A stretch of DNA of 64,000 bases from Cycas panzhihuaensis. Taxonomy: Eukaryota; Cycadophyta. Location of the stretch: assembly GCA_023213395.1 (NCBI GenBank), contig CM041465.1, positions 62,007,741 through 62,071,740 of the forward strand, in the 5' to 3' direction. The translations under genes and the position numbers were made by a program. Below are positions 47,386 through 58,361 of this stretch, in pieces; the first letter of the stretch is position 1; each line of letters opens with the position of its first letter. Below the pieces are notes generated by a model. The model saw only the letters and a list, made by a program, of their open reading frames with translations. It was not told the DNA's origin and did no database searches.

Positions 47386-47868
47386 TGTACAAAAAGACAT
47401 GAAAGATATTGAGTTTTTTATTGATTCAATGGAGCTTAAATGAACCATAAAATTTTAAATGTTTTGACAAAAACATATCAAGCAAATGAAATGTATATAT
47501 ATGTATCTGAAATCTTTTCAAATATGTTGCAGCAGATATATCAAAAATATGTGTTTAAAACTGAAAAAGAAACTGAAGAACCTGGTAAATGTGGCTATAG
47601 TTGACTTGAAGAAATGAGATCTGCTGTTTAAACTTTTCCAAAATGTTGAATATACTTAAAAAATTACAGATCTATAAAAAGAACTTATAAATATAGTTAA
47701 ATATATGTTAAAAAATACAGATTTGAAATGAAATGTAGTAGATCTTAACTAAATTTTACAGATCTGAAACAAATATACTAGAAAATGTTGAAATAATTAC
47801 TGAAATAAACATATCTGAACTAAATGTAGCAGAAAATACTGAAAAACTTAATAAAATAAGTAGATCTT
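47383..47868. other. C3 interior, AT-rich with recurring AGATCTG motif
   Basis: No gene. Short phrases such as CAGATCTGAA recur here and again right of C2 (56180-56660), consistent with one repetitive segment split by C2. Confidence 0.55.
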
Positions 47869-48204
47869 TGTTGGGAATAATCCCAATGTTCATGCACTAG
47901 AGCGCTTAGGGCCCCTCAAAGCCACCTTTGAGGGCCCCTAGGGCACCTTGAGCCATTTAATAGCCGCCCGGACCGACCACTCATGTGAGGTATGTATCAC
48001 CGTTATTTATTTTTAATATTTTTTTAAACTAACCTTAATTGTTGTGCAGCTAGGGTGATGGCGCCCGACGCCTCCCCGAATTCTCTATTTAAGGGTTGGG
48101 AATACCTCCCTGGTGTTTATTAATACCGCCACTCTATTAGAAATTGTCGTTGTACTCAAGATGAGAACGTCGTGATGTCTTACTCTACTCCTCCGGCTCC
48201 ATCA
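47869..48204 (+). repeat. C2 5' LTR (336 bp)
   Basis: TGTTGGGAATAATCC...GGCTCCATCA. A strong stem, GGGCCCCTCAAAG with CTTTGAGGGCCCC, lies at about 47910-47940. TATTTAAGG near 48088 is a likely TATA box. Confidence 0.95.
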
Positions 48205-48206
48205 TT

Positions 48207-48219
48207 TGGTATCAGAGCC
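48207..48219 (+). other. C2 primer binding site (tRNA-Met type)
   Basis: TGGTATCAGAGCC, two bases after the LTR end. Confidence 0.95.
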
Positions 48220-51200
48220 ATGGTGATACTATTGTCTATTTTCTGGTTTTAGTTGCTCAATCGTCTGGCGAAACATATCTATATGACTGCTCGTTGAGAT
48301 TCTGGCGAGCTCACCTATCTGCTGGAGAAGACGGATCTGGATTCCATCCACTGTGGAGGAAGTTCTCCCGCTTAGAAGTTTGCTCTCTATACGGAAACCA
48401 GGTTCTTCGTTTCCGTTTTTATATTTTCAACATATAAATAAATGATTTTTTTTTTATATATGCTTTAGCTTGATAAATCTGTGGTTTGCGATTCTCTGTA
48501 CTGGTTTGATCTATCCATACATATAGACTTTCTCTGTTGTCCTGTGCACTCTTTGCAACCATTCAGACTCCTGCCTTTGTCTTTGTGTGCATTGGCATAT
48601 CTGGCTCTGCTTCTATCTGTGCATCGCCGCAGCATCTCTAACTTCCCGTTTCTTCGTGTGTCTGCATCGTGCCTCTCTGTCTTCAGACTCCCGCTTCCAA
48701 TTCTCCATGCATCATTACCCTTGTACGCTCTGCCTCTTTGGCCTCCCGTTTAAGCCTGCGTCGCTTGTGACTCTGCCTAGGTGCCTAGGTCGCCTGCCTC
48801 GATGCCTTTCTGCTAGCGCCTGTCTGTGTGCAGGCCCGCCGCCTCTTTATCGCCTTGCCTTTGCTCCGTGCGTCTCTTAAATCGTCCTGAAGGCCCTATT
48901 CATTAAATCTCTCCTAAGGCCCTGTTCAAAGCATATCATCACGTGGTGCTTCTCTGCGTTGGCGTTTTGGCGCGCAGCTAAACCATATCTCTGCGTTTCT
49001 TCATCGTTGTGTTTGCAGCCTAAGCCTTTTCTCTACCGTTGATTCTTCATTGCCGCTCTTTCCGTTTCATCGTATCGCCATAAATCGCCATTGGCTAATA
49101 TCTCTGCGTTCGCTGTTCTTCGGTATTGTGCGTTGATCTCATAGTCTGTTCTGTTTGAACCGTATGCATATATTGTTTTCCGTTCTCCGTGTATACTTGA
49201 GATATTTGATATTATTTATCCGCAGAAATTCTGTCTCTTATTGCATCCGTCTTTGATATTTGCGATTGTATTTAATGTTGTATATTCACGTTTTGCATTG
49301 TGATACGTTGGCATATTTGCATTGCCATTTATTATGTGTATGCGTTTATATATTTAACGTTTAGTTTTATTTAATTTATGTTTTAAAATTCAAAATTCGG
49401 TTTAAAGGATAAAATTATTTTTTTTAAACTTGACGAGCGAGTTCACCCTCTTGGCATCGGAGGTTTCTGTTATCCGACTGGTCTTGGGTTCAATCCCAGC
49501 TCAGTCCATCTTCCGACCAATTTTTAAAGAAGTTTTTTTATTTTTAAACTTTATTTTTTTCAAAATTTTATTTTTTCATAGGGTTATTGGCGCTTTTGTG
49601 GCCATAACTTCCTGTTGGATCACCGGTTTCAGACGAAACCTACGCCAATAGATCAGAAATTTTCCGTACACTGATTTCGACTGGTCATAAGACCAATTTG
49701 GTGCCCATTTGACCTTGTTTCGACCTTCCTAACATTGGACTTTTAAAATTTCAGCAGTTTTTACATTTTTACCAAAATCAGTTTTAGAACTGGCCGTCAT
49801 TTATTTCTGATAAATTTTTTTGTGCCCAAATTTTCTCTATAGCAATCTACATCATATAGACTCTAATACCCACTTTTTACTTCAATTTTTGAGTTCATTT
49901 TCATTGATATTTTAATCGCTGAAACAAGAAATTTAGTTGTTTTTGCCTGTTTATTGAACATTCTTCATAAAGACACTTGTTACATTTTTCACTATAACTT
50001 TTACAATTTTTATCAGATTTCATTTCCATCAGCTTCGTTGGGAAGATGACTCATTTCTCTTCATTGTGATATATTTTTTCATATATTTTGACACATTTTT
50101 CTTATATTTCAAATCAGTCAAAGTTGAGGTATTCTATTGGCCTAAATCTGTTATTTTTTTACAACTGTTTAATATATTTTTCAAAATTTTCAAATTAAAA
50201 GAACATTGATTACCTCATAAATAATATTTGATCATTTGTTCAACTTTTCTAAGGGTTAATTAGTATTTTTATGCAATTTTTGCCTACCCTACTCCTGTTA
50301 GGCTCCACAAGGAGGTTCATATCTTTGCATTATTCAAAACGTGATTTATTGGTATCCATTTTCAAAACCGTTTGTTTTATTGGATTCACATCTCGTGATC
50401 TACATATTGATAAAATTTTAAGCTATTCCGACCTTATTCAATATAGTTTTCAATCTGTTAAAGTTAAGCATATATATACATCCTAACAAGCTTGTCTTCT
50501 TTCAAAAATTGTAAAGAAAATTCTAGTTCATATTTCCTTGTTTACTCAAGTTTCTGCTTGATCTTTCTATAAGCACTTTACATTATTTTGAACAAGCATT
50601 TGTTTATAAGGCAATATATAAAAGTTGTTCTTATATAAAAAGGATTTTTTTTTACATTGAAGATTTATTACTCATTTGAGAAATTGGCATCTGTTTGAAA
50701 ACTATTTATTCTCAAAAGTTTATTTCAAATCTTGCATAAGTGAAAAGTTTTAAGCATCATTACTTTCTTATTGATCGTTTTACTTTAAAAAGTATATCAA
50801 AGTTGTTGAAAAATATCATCTTTCTTGCACTTATAAAAGGAAAATTGCATTTATTTTCAAAGGCATATTACATTTGTTTGAATGACATTATATTTTTTTG
50901 AAAAAAAGCAAAAAGCGTTTTTTGTAAAAGTTTTCATTTCATCTTGCTTAGAGCATTTTTTTTATTATCAAAAGAATTTTTCTTTTTCTAAGCAAGACCA
51001 CATTGCTAAATAGATTAGTTTTCACATTAAATAAGATAATCTCGAATTGAACCACACTTTTTTCTAGCCTTGCAAGGGGAACGGTTAAGACCCCTAAAGT
51101 TACCACCCCGCACATGCTAATCGGCCTACTCATATTGGATGAGGATAGCCATTAGCTATCAGGTGTATACGGTGGCAGGCTGAGGTGCAGAACCTTTTCC

Positions 51201-51635
51201 TTTTATGGTGTTTGGAGACCAAGGCTAGACCTGGAGAGGGTGAGTGCCTTGGTTCGAGAACCTTCACCGCTAGATCTGTCGTTAGGCATAAATCCGGCGC
51301 AGGTGGACCAACAATTCAGGGGGGTGTTAAAGCCTTCTTAGCAGCCCACGTACTGAAGTATATAGAGCCTAGTGCTCCGTACCGGTATAAAGGGTCCCTA
51401 TTTTGCCATCTGTGGGCAGGTGCCATTAACAGAATAGCAACCGAAGGTTGCCCCAGGAGAAACATAAACTTAGAGCCTAGTAGCCTTTCTAGGTCCTAGT
51501 TCATTTGCTCAAAACTTTGGAAAACCTTGGGATATATATTTGGAAATAATTTCTTTCATTTAAGTTCTTTCAAATTTTTACATTCAAATATTTTTGCTAT
51601 TGCATTTATCACATTTTATACAACTTTAATTTAAA
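48220..51635 (+). other. C2 long untranslated leader (3.4 kb)
   Basis: No conserved open frame is seen. Three zones are visible: a CT-rich, GC-richer part (about 48480-49170), an AT-rich part (49380-51050) related to C3, and a GC-richer, hairpin-prone block (about 51060-51500) just before gag. That block includes GGTTCGAGAACC and many short stems. Short ORFs here are probably chance. A role in packaging, dimerisation or internal initiation is possible but unproven. Confidence 0.6.
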
Positions 51636-52720
51636 ATGACGTCTAGTTTTGGGAATATGATTATTCCTAAATTTGATGGAAATAATTTTCTTAACTGGAG
51701 TAGGAGGATGAGGCCCATCCTCATAGCAAATGAAATGTGGGATATAGTAAAAACCGGTTACAATGACTTAGGATCAAATCCAACTGATACTGAAAAAGCT
51801 ATGTGTAAAGAAAATGTCAAAAAAGATAATGAAGCATTAACTCTTATTTTTTGCGCATTGGAAGATCATGTTTTCCCACGAGTTAGTGAATCCATTAAGT
51901 CCAAAGAGGCTTGGGATACTTTACGACTTATATCTGAAGGGGTGCGTCCTCTAAACTACAAAACTTAAGAAGTAAGTTCGAAAATTTACGTATGATGCCT
52001 CATGAATCAATAAGCGAATTTATGACTAAGATTCAAGATATAGTTAACCAAATGAGATCCCTTGGGGATACCTTACCGAACAAAGAGTAGTTGAGCGGAT
52101 CCTTCGATGTGTAGGGAGTTAGGCGGCTTTGAGATGGTAGCTACTAGTATTAGTGTATCTAAAGACCTAAGTACCCTCAAAATAGAACAACTTCTCGCTA
52201 TGCTCATGTCCATAGAAGAGCAACAAGCTGCCAATGAAACCTTAGAACATGCCTTTGCTACAAAGGCCAACATTCAACCTAACCCTCAAGATAGCACCTC
52301 AAAACAAAACGAATCTCCTCTAAGGAGAAAAGATGAAAACCCTAGAAATGAACCTAGACAAAATCCTCCACGATACCAAGTTCCTCATAATAGACAAGGA
52401 CGACCCCCACAACATGAAAATTCTCCAAGACATTCGAACACTTAAAGAAACCCTAACCAACGAAGACAAGTTGATAATCATTCTTGTTGTCCACATTGTC
52501 ATGGGAACCCACAACCTTCTAGAACACCTCAAAACTATCGTGACCAACCGAGAAATAATCATACTCAATTCTATGAGGAAAGGGGGAGACCTTTCAACCT
52601 TGATCACTCTCCACCAAGGAATCAAAATCTTAGTTATGGAAAAAGAGATCAACTATATTGCACTTATTGTCGTAGAAATGGTCACACTGAAGATAAGTGT
52701 TTTTCAAAACATGGACCACC
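51636..52720 (+). pseudogene. C2 gag
   Basis: ATG 51636 is the natural start: MTSSFGNMIIPKFDGNNFLN then WSRRMRPILIANEMWDIVKT, a UBN2-type copia gag. Frame changes occur near 51945 and 52100; the middle reads SISVSKDLSTLKIEQLLAML. The nucleocapsid zinc knuckle is perfect, CTYCRRNGHTEDKC (CX2CX4HX4C), at 52659-52700. A minus-one-type shift separates this from the next open stretch; the long frame beginning at 52333 overlaps gag out of frame until about 52780. Confidence 0.85.
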
Positions 52721-52779
52721 CTCTAGAGGACATGTGTCAAATCCATCAGAATCTAAAATCAACAATAGGTTATTTCTAT

Positions 52780-53442
52780 CTAGTTTTTCAAACCAGGAAG
52801 AAGATGACGATAGTTGGTACATTGATTAGGTTGTTCCCCCACATGACCCATAAAGAACAATTATTTCAAACTTTGGATACAAATAAGAAAGGGTCTATTA
52901 TGTTTGGAGACAACACTTCTCACCAATCGATTGGAAAAGGTAACATTGCCTTATTGACTGATAGTGGTGAATATAAATATTTAAATGATGTTCTATATGT
53001 CCCTACTTTAAGGAAAAACTTACTATCGGTAGGACAGATGATGGGACAAGATTATAAAATAATTTTTGACAACGGCGAATGTGTCATCAAAGACAAACGA
53101 CAAAATGAAGCTATTGTTGCTAGGGGTATCATGACTAAAGATCGTTTATTTAAACTTACTATCACCCTCTCAGAAACATATGCCCTTAGAACCATAACTA
53201 CTATGGATAGTGACCTATGGCATCGACGTTTCGGTCACCTTAATTATACCAGTTTAGCCGTTATGAAAAGATTAGATATGGTTAATGGCTTACCCCCTAT
53301 TGATGTTAACAAAGAGTTGTGTGAGGGATGCCTTCTTGGAAAACACCATAGAGAAAGTTTTCCAGACTTTAGCCATCGGGCATCTGCCCCTCTTCAACTC
53401 GTATACACGGATATTTGTGGCCCAATGGCCACTCCCTCATAG
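52780..53442 (+). pseudogene. C2 protease and gag pre-integrase domain
   Basis: The segment DSWYID at about 52812-52830 is followed by a stop and a frame change exactly where the Asp-Ser-Gly site should be, so the catalytic motif is destroyed. The frame then reads GSIMFGDNTSHQSIGKGNIA, LNDVLYVPTLRKNLLSVGQM and the pre-integrase DLWHRRFGHLNYTSLAVMKR with CEGCLLGKHHRESF. It ends with TDICGPMATPS at a frameshift near 53440. Confidence 0.87.
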
Positions 53443-54030
53443 CGGTGCCAAATATTTCCTTACATTTATTGATGACTTTACAAGAAAGACTTGGGTGTTC
53501 TTTCTCAAATACAAATCTGATGATTTCGACCACTTTGTTGACTTCAAAACCTTTGTTGAGCGACAAAGTGGATATCATATCCTCTCCTTAAGATCAGATA
53601 ATGGGGGAGAATTTACCTCTAATATCTTCAAGGATTACTGTATCCAACATGGGATTAGGCGACAACATACCAACCCCTACACCCCACAACAAAATGGTGT
53701 AGCTAAAAGGAAAAATAGAACTATCGTAGAAATGGCACATTGTATGCTTAAAGATAAAAACTTAAGCCATGAATTTTGGGCTGAAGCAGTCCATCTGTGA
53801 TCTACTTACTTAATCGATGTTCCACAAAAGTCGTTAGGGGGAAGACACCAGAAGAAGCATGGACAGGTTATAAACCTAGTATCCGTCACCTTAAGGTATT
53901 TGGCTGTTTAGCCTATGCCCATGTCCTTGACCAAAGAAGAACCAAATTAGATGATCATAGTGTAAAATGTATCTTTATTGGATATAGTGAATCATCAAAA
54001 TCTTACAAAGTTTATGATCCAAAATCCTGA
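53443..54030 (+). pseudogene. C2 integrase catalytic core and C-terminus
   Basis: YFLTFIDDFTRKTWVFFLKY holds the first Asp and LRSDNGGEFTSNIFKDYCIQ the second. In QQNGVAKRKNRTIVEMAHCM the expected Glu is Lys, so the triad is broken. After a frame change at about 53797: YLLNRCSTKVVRGKTPEEAW, HLKVFGCLAYAHVLDQRRTK and CIFIGYSESSKSYKVYDP, the copia integrase end. Confidence 0.9.
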
Positions 54031-54410
54031 AAAGTTATACTGAGTAGGGATGTCAAATTTCAAGAAGACACCTACTATCAAAATAATCACGAACAACAGA
54101 AGGACATTACCATTAAGTTTAATGCATCAAATACATCCAAATATATGCCACCTATGTGGAGAAACTCTCCAGAAACTACTAGGGAAACAACATCACCTCA
54201 ACCACCATCACAACCCCTACCCAAATGGGTTCAACGCAACCATGACTTAGGAAACATATTGGATAACAATCGAAGATCTACATGGTCACACAAAGTTAAC
54301 TTTGCTCTAATGAGTAAGTTACTCGAAAGTCATGAGCCTCAAACCTTTGGTGAGGCTAATCAACATGAGTGCTGGCAAAAAGCCATGCAAGAGGAATATA
54401 AATCTATCGT
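54031..54410 (+). other. C2 linker between integrase and RT
   Basis: A Pro/Ser/Asn-rich linker with stops, then ANQHECWQKAMQEEYKSIVK, which begins the RT domain. Confidence 0.6.
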
Positions 54411-55790
54411 TAAAAATGACACTTGGGAACTTGTAGACTTACCACCAGGAAGAAAGCCATTGGAACCAAATGGGTCTATAAGACTAAGTTCCACTCTGAT
54501 GGATCAATTGATAAATATAAAGCTCGTTTAGTTGCCAAAGGATATGCCCAAAGAGAAGGCATAGACTATCACAAAACATTTGCCCCGATTGCTAGAATGG
54601 AGTCAGTTCGCATGATAATAAGTTTAGCCGCTCAAATGGGTTGGCCTGTTTATCAAATGGACGTAAAAAGTGCTTTCTTAAATGGTTATATCCAAGAAGA
54701 TATCTATGTCTCTCAACCCCTTGGTTTTGAAGTCAGGGGGGAAGAAAAAAAAGTGTACAAGTTAAAGAAAGCGTTATATGGTCTAAAACAAGCACCTAGG
54801 GCTTGGTATTCCCGTATAGACACATATCTTAAAGATCAAGGGTTTGAAAGATCTTAAGCAGATCCAAACCTATACACCAAAATTAAAGGAAATTTGATAT
54901 TGATCGTAGGACTTTACGTAGATGACTTAATTTATACCAGAAATGACTCCCAACTTTTAAATCAATTTAAATAAGCTATGTGTAAGGAATTCGAAATGAC
55001 AGACTTAGGTCTTATGCACTACTTCCTAGGATTGGAAGTGTGGCAAGATAAACAAGGAATATTTATATCTCAACATAAATATATATTAGACCTTCTACAA
55101 AGATTTAATATGACAAACTGTAAACCATTGTCAATACCGGTAAATTGGAATTAAACTCTCTAAGACAGATGACTCAACTTGATTGATCCCACTCACTATA
55201 GACAAGCGATTGGTAGCCTACTTTATTTAACCTCTACTCGACACGATATAACATATTACGTAAGTGTTGTATCTAGATTTATCACGAGGATCCAAAGACA
55301 TCTCATTGGCAAGCTGCTAAAAGAATCCTCAGATACCTTAAAGGGACTTTAGACTTTGGATTATACTACAAACCTACATCTGAGTTTGATTAAGCGGTTA
55401 TCTGATTGATTAATGGTGATATCGATGATAGAAAATCTACCTCAGGTTATGCATTTAGTATGGGATCAGCAGTGGTAGCTTGGAGTACAAAGAAACAAAA
55501 TACCGTATCCTTATCCACAGCTGAAGCAGAATATAAAGCCGCAGTGTTAGGAGCTTGTGAATCAATCTGGTTAAGAAGACTCTTACAGGATTTTCAAATT
55601 AAGCAATGAAGGCCCCACTAGAATTTGGTGTGACAATCAGTGTTATTCAAATGACCAAAAATCCAAGATTCCACAATGAGAACAAAGCATATTGAAACTC
55701 AATACCACTTCATTCGGGAACTTGTACAGAGATTATTGTAGCAAGATCAAGCAATGGATATTTTATAAAGGCCTTGGGAAAAATCAAGTT
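54411..55790 (+). pseudogene. C2 reverse transcriptase and RNase H
   Basis: Shows GTKWVYKTKFHSDGSIDKYK, ARLVAKGYAQREGIDYHKTF, VYQMDVKSAFLNGYIQEDIY, KALYGLKQAPRAWYSRIDTY, the catalytic LYVDDLIYTRND and MTDLGLMHYFLGLEVWQDKQ. RNase H then shows DIDDRKSTSGYAFSMGSAVV and VSLSTAEAEYKAAVLGACES. Both RT Asp boxes are kept. Stops and shifts occur at 54855, 54973 and near 55150-55400. Confidence 0.92.
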
Positions 55791-55830
55791 TGAGAAGTTC
55801 GAGATGATTTAGGAGTCATACACATTGGGC

Positions 55831-55843
55831 TTATGGGGGAGAA
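55831..55843 (+). other. C2 polypurine tract
   Basis: TTATGGGGGAGAA immediately precedes the TGTTGGG of the 3' LTR. Confidence 0.9.
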
Positions 55844-56179
55844 TGTTGGGAATAATCCTAATGTTCATGCACTAGAGCGCTTAGGGCCCCTCAAAGCCAC
55901 CTTTGAGGGCCCCTAGGGCACCTTGAGCCGTTTAATAGCCACCCGGACCGACCACTCATGTGAGGTACGTATCACCGTTATTTATTTTTAATATTTTTTC
56001 AAACTAACCTTAATTGTTGTGCAGCTAGGGTGATGGCGCCCGACGCCTCCCCGAATTCTCTATTTAAGGGTTGGGAATACCTCCCTAGTGTTTATTAACA
56101 CCGCCACTCTATTGAAAATTGTCGTTGTACTCAAGATGAGAACGTCGTGATGTCCTGCTCTGCTCCTCCGGCTCCATCA
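55844..56179 (+). repeat. C2 3' LTR (336 bp)
   Basis: Same length as 47869-48204, with 12 differences, all transitions. Followed by ATCTT, the target duplication. Confidence 0.95.
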
Positions 56180-56899
56180 ATCTTAAGCTAAATATTGGAG
56201 ATATAAAAAAATATATAGCAGATCTGAAGTAAAAAATGCAGATCTGATGTAAGTATAACAGATCTAAAAAATATAAGGCAAATCTTGAAGAAATATAGCT
56301 CAAATTTGAGAGAAACTTAAGTAAATATTACATGTAACTGTAATCCTGCACAAATTTACAAAAATATAGGATAAATAGATAGAAATCTGCTTGAAAAATG
56401 CTAAATATTTTATAGAAAAAATATAGATCTGAGAAAAGATATCACAAATATGAAGAAAACTTGTATAAATCTTGTATGCAGTTGAAAATCCTTCACAAAT
56501 CTTTGAAAAAATGTAGCTTGTGGCTGAAATCTGCTGACCTCCTTTATAGATCTGGAAATATAGACAAGAATCTGCTAGAAAATGGTGAAATATATGATAA
56601 AAAAATATAGATGTGAAGAAATATAGCTCAAATCTGAGAAAAAACTTGGATAAATGTGGCATGTTGCTGAATCCTTCACAAATCTACACAAATCTATGAA
56701 AAAATCTAAAATATCTCTATTATTTGTCAAATATAACTTAATAATAAGTAAATCTTGATTAAATAATATAAGAAACTTGATGAAAAAATTGTGCAGAAAA
56801 TAAGTATAACCAGTATTTTGCTTCTGAGCAAATATGCTTCGAAAAATGTTAATAAATCTTGTTGCTCTTCAAAAAAACTTCAGCAAGCCAACAATCATC
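56180..56899 (-). other. C3 interior near the primer site
   Basis: No gene. AT-rich with many AGATCTG-like phrases, continuing the segment left of C2. Confidence 0.55.
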
Positions 56900-56901
56900 T
56901 C

Positions 56902-56914
56902 TTCTGATACGAAA
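56902..56914 (-). other. C3 primer binding site (degenerate tRNA-Met type)
   Basis: The minus strand reads TTTCGTATCAGAAGAG next to the LTR end CTAACA. This matches TGGTATCAGAGC with two changes. Confidence 0.65.
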
Positions 56915-57417
56915 TGTTAGAAATAGAATGTAGTTAAACTAAGCTCTGATACCAAATATTAGAAAAATATTAGAGCTAAACTAAACTCTGATACTAAATA
57001 TTGGAAAAAATATTATAGGAGAATAGGGTAGAACATAGAATAATCTTTAATAGATTAATATATCAATATATTATTATAGCATAAACGTATGAAACTTTTA
57101 TATTTAATCCATTGTGAGAAGTGAGCATTACAAATTTTCTAAATGAGGGCAGTGTTTAAAGACGCTAGTGTTGCACACCCCTTAATATTTATAATTTGGT
57201 GGGAGGAGGGGAACTCCTTAATCCTTGAAAATTAAATTAACAATAAAATAATGCTAACTTAACTCAAATGAAACTAACTCAAATTAACTTAAATCAAATC
57301 AAGTCTTACCTTAACTTACCTATACATTTTGAGCACCTGCATTTGTAAAATGAGGTTGATGAGGAGTACAATCCTGGTTGGAAGGTGGGAGTGGAGTGAT
57401 GATGATTAACTGCAACA
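56915..57417 (-). repeat. C3 5' LTR (503 bp)
   Basis: Matches 43510-43898, including the two 42-bp units (56915-56956, 56957-56998), plus about 110 extra AT-rich bases at roughly 57040-57150. Ends GATTAACTGCAACA. Confidence 0.8.
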
Positions 57418-58049
57418 ATAAATTTAGCTAGAAATTTAAGGCTGACAAGCTTACTTTATTTGGGCCTTATATTGGAGGACCTGAGTGGGATAAGCCTTCC
57501 TTTGTAGTATTACGTGTAAGTTAAATAATTCTAAATTACTTTTCTTCACTGCTTTAACATCCTCTTAGGATCTTAGTGCCTACAATTTTTAATTAGGTGT
57601 GTTTCATTGTGTCTTTCTTTAGAACTATTTGCCATCTAAATCATGGGGATCTTCATTCATTAAATGTCAATGAATTAATCATCATAAAAAATATCCTTAT
57701 ATTTATTGATACCTCTTCTCTTTATTTTTATGCTTCATATTCTTCTAAAATCCTTGATGTTTCTATGAGAAATTTGTCTAGTGTTTGATAGTCTTTCTAT
57801 CATTTCCTCATTGCCTTTCTCTTGGCCCTTAAAACTCTTTCCTTGGCCCGTTTTAATATCATTTTTTATATTTCCTTCATTTTTTATCTTTTTTTTTTAG
57901 GTCCACTTCCTTTAGCAGGTGGTTTCCAAAATTTTGTGGCCTTATCCCCACTTGATTGTTCCAGGTTCTCAAAATTTAGTCATTTATTCCCTTATTCTAG
58001 ATCCCACCAGCTCTCATTCTTGGATTATTAGCTTCTTGAAAGAGGTTAA
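57418..58049. other. Unassigned sequence between C3 and C4
   Basis: I see exon-like plus-strand pieces, for example about 57440-57517 reading KADKLTLFGPYIGGPEWDKP before a GTAAG, and 57901-57990 after a TTTTTTTTTAG reading GPLPLAGGFQNFVALSPLDC. Neither belongs to a family I know. They may be remnants of a host gene or chance. Confidence 0.3.
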
Positions 58050-58349
58050 TGTATCAAGGTCATTTGTGTAGATTAATTGTATGATATTATGATATATTAT
58101 TAGCATTAGTCTCTTAATGAAATATACTTTATGTACATTTAGATGTAATTTTAGATTCATGTCATTAGGCAGGAAAATCCTAACCCTAATACTCATCCTC
58201 AATAATAAAAGACAAAATCCCAAGGAGGGAGGTATTATTCATTCTCACCTCCAAGATTGCTCTCATATCTTGTTTCATCTCTTTTTCATTCTCCATTACT
58301 ATTGTGTGTATGTGAGTGATTTATTCCCTAAATCCATCATTCTTTCATG

Positions 58350-58361
58350 AGGTATCAGAGC
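58350..58361 (+). other. C4 primer binding site (tRNA-Met type)
   Basis: AGGTATCAGAGC, two bases after the presumed LTR terminus TTTCA, differs from the consensus only at its first base. Confidence 0.8.

Larger units (their letters stand above)
47869..56179 (+). mobile_element. C2: complete plus-strand Ty1/copia element, youngest insertion in the window
   Basis: Two 336-bp LTRs, a tRNA-Met-type primer site, gag, protease, integrase, RT, RNase H and a polypurine tract in copia order. The target duplication is a perfect ATCTT at 47864-47868 and 56180-56184. The LTRs differ at 12 positions by my count, all transitions (about 3.6%), clearly fewer than in G1 or C1. Frameshifts and stops still disable every domain. 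The leader between primer site and gag is unusually long, about 3.4 kb. Confidence 0.95.
43510..57417 (-). mobile_element. C3: minus-strand copia-type element without gag-pol, interrupted by C2
   Basis: It has a direct-repeat pair, 43510-43898 and 56915-57417. The inner edge of the left copy is a polypurine tract (minus strand AAGGGGGAGAA) and that of the right copy is a tRNA-Met-like primer site, so this is a minus-strand LTR element. Removing C2 leaves about 4.7 kb of interior. I find no protease, integrase or RT there. The part at about 44.3-46.1 kb resembles the long untranslated leader of C2. A large non-autonomous derivative fits. No target duplication was found (GTATC versus ATAAA). 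Confidence 0.7.

Noticed and set aside
49425-49510. tRNA-like sequence with a B-box-like GGGTTCAATCCC in the C2 leader
   Set aside because: The T-stem does not pair properly, the anticodon stem-loop would have an oversized loop, and no 7-bp acceptor stem closes it. At best a decayed tRNA-derived piece.
52333-53442. A single 369-codon open frame as one protein
   Set aside because: Only the part from about 52780 onward is protease and pre-integrase. The first 150 codons overlap gag, including its zinc knuckle, out of frame and have no domain.
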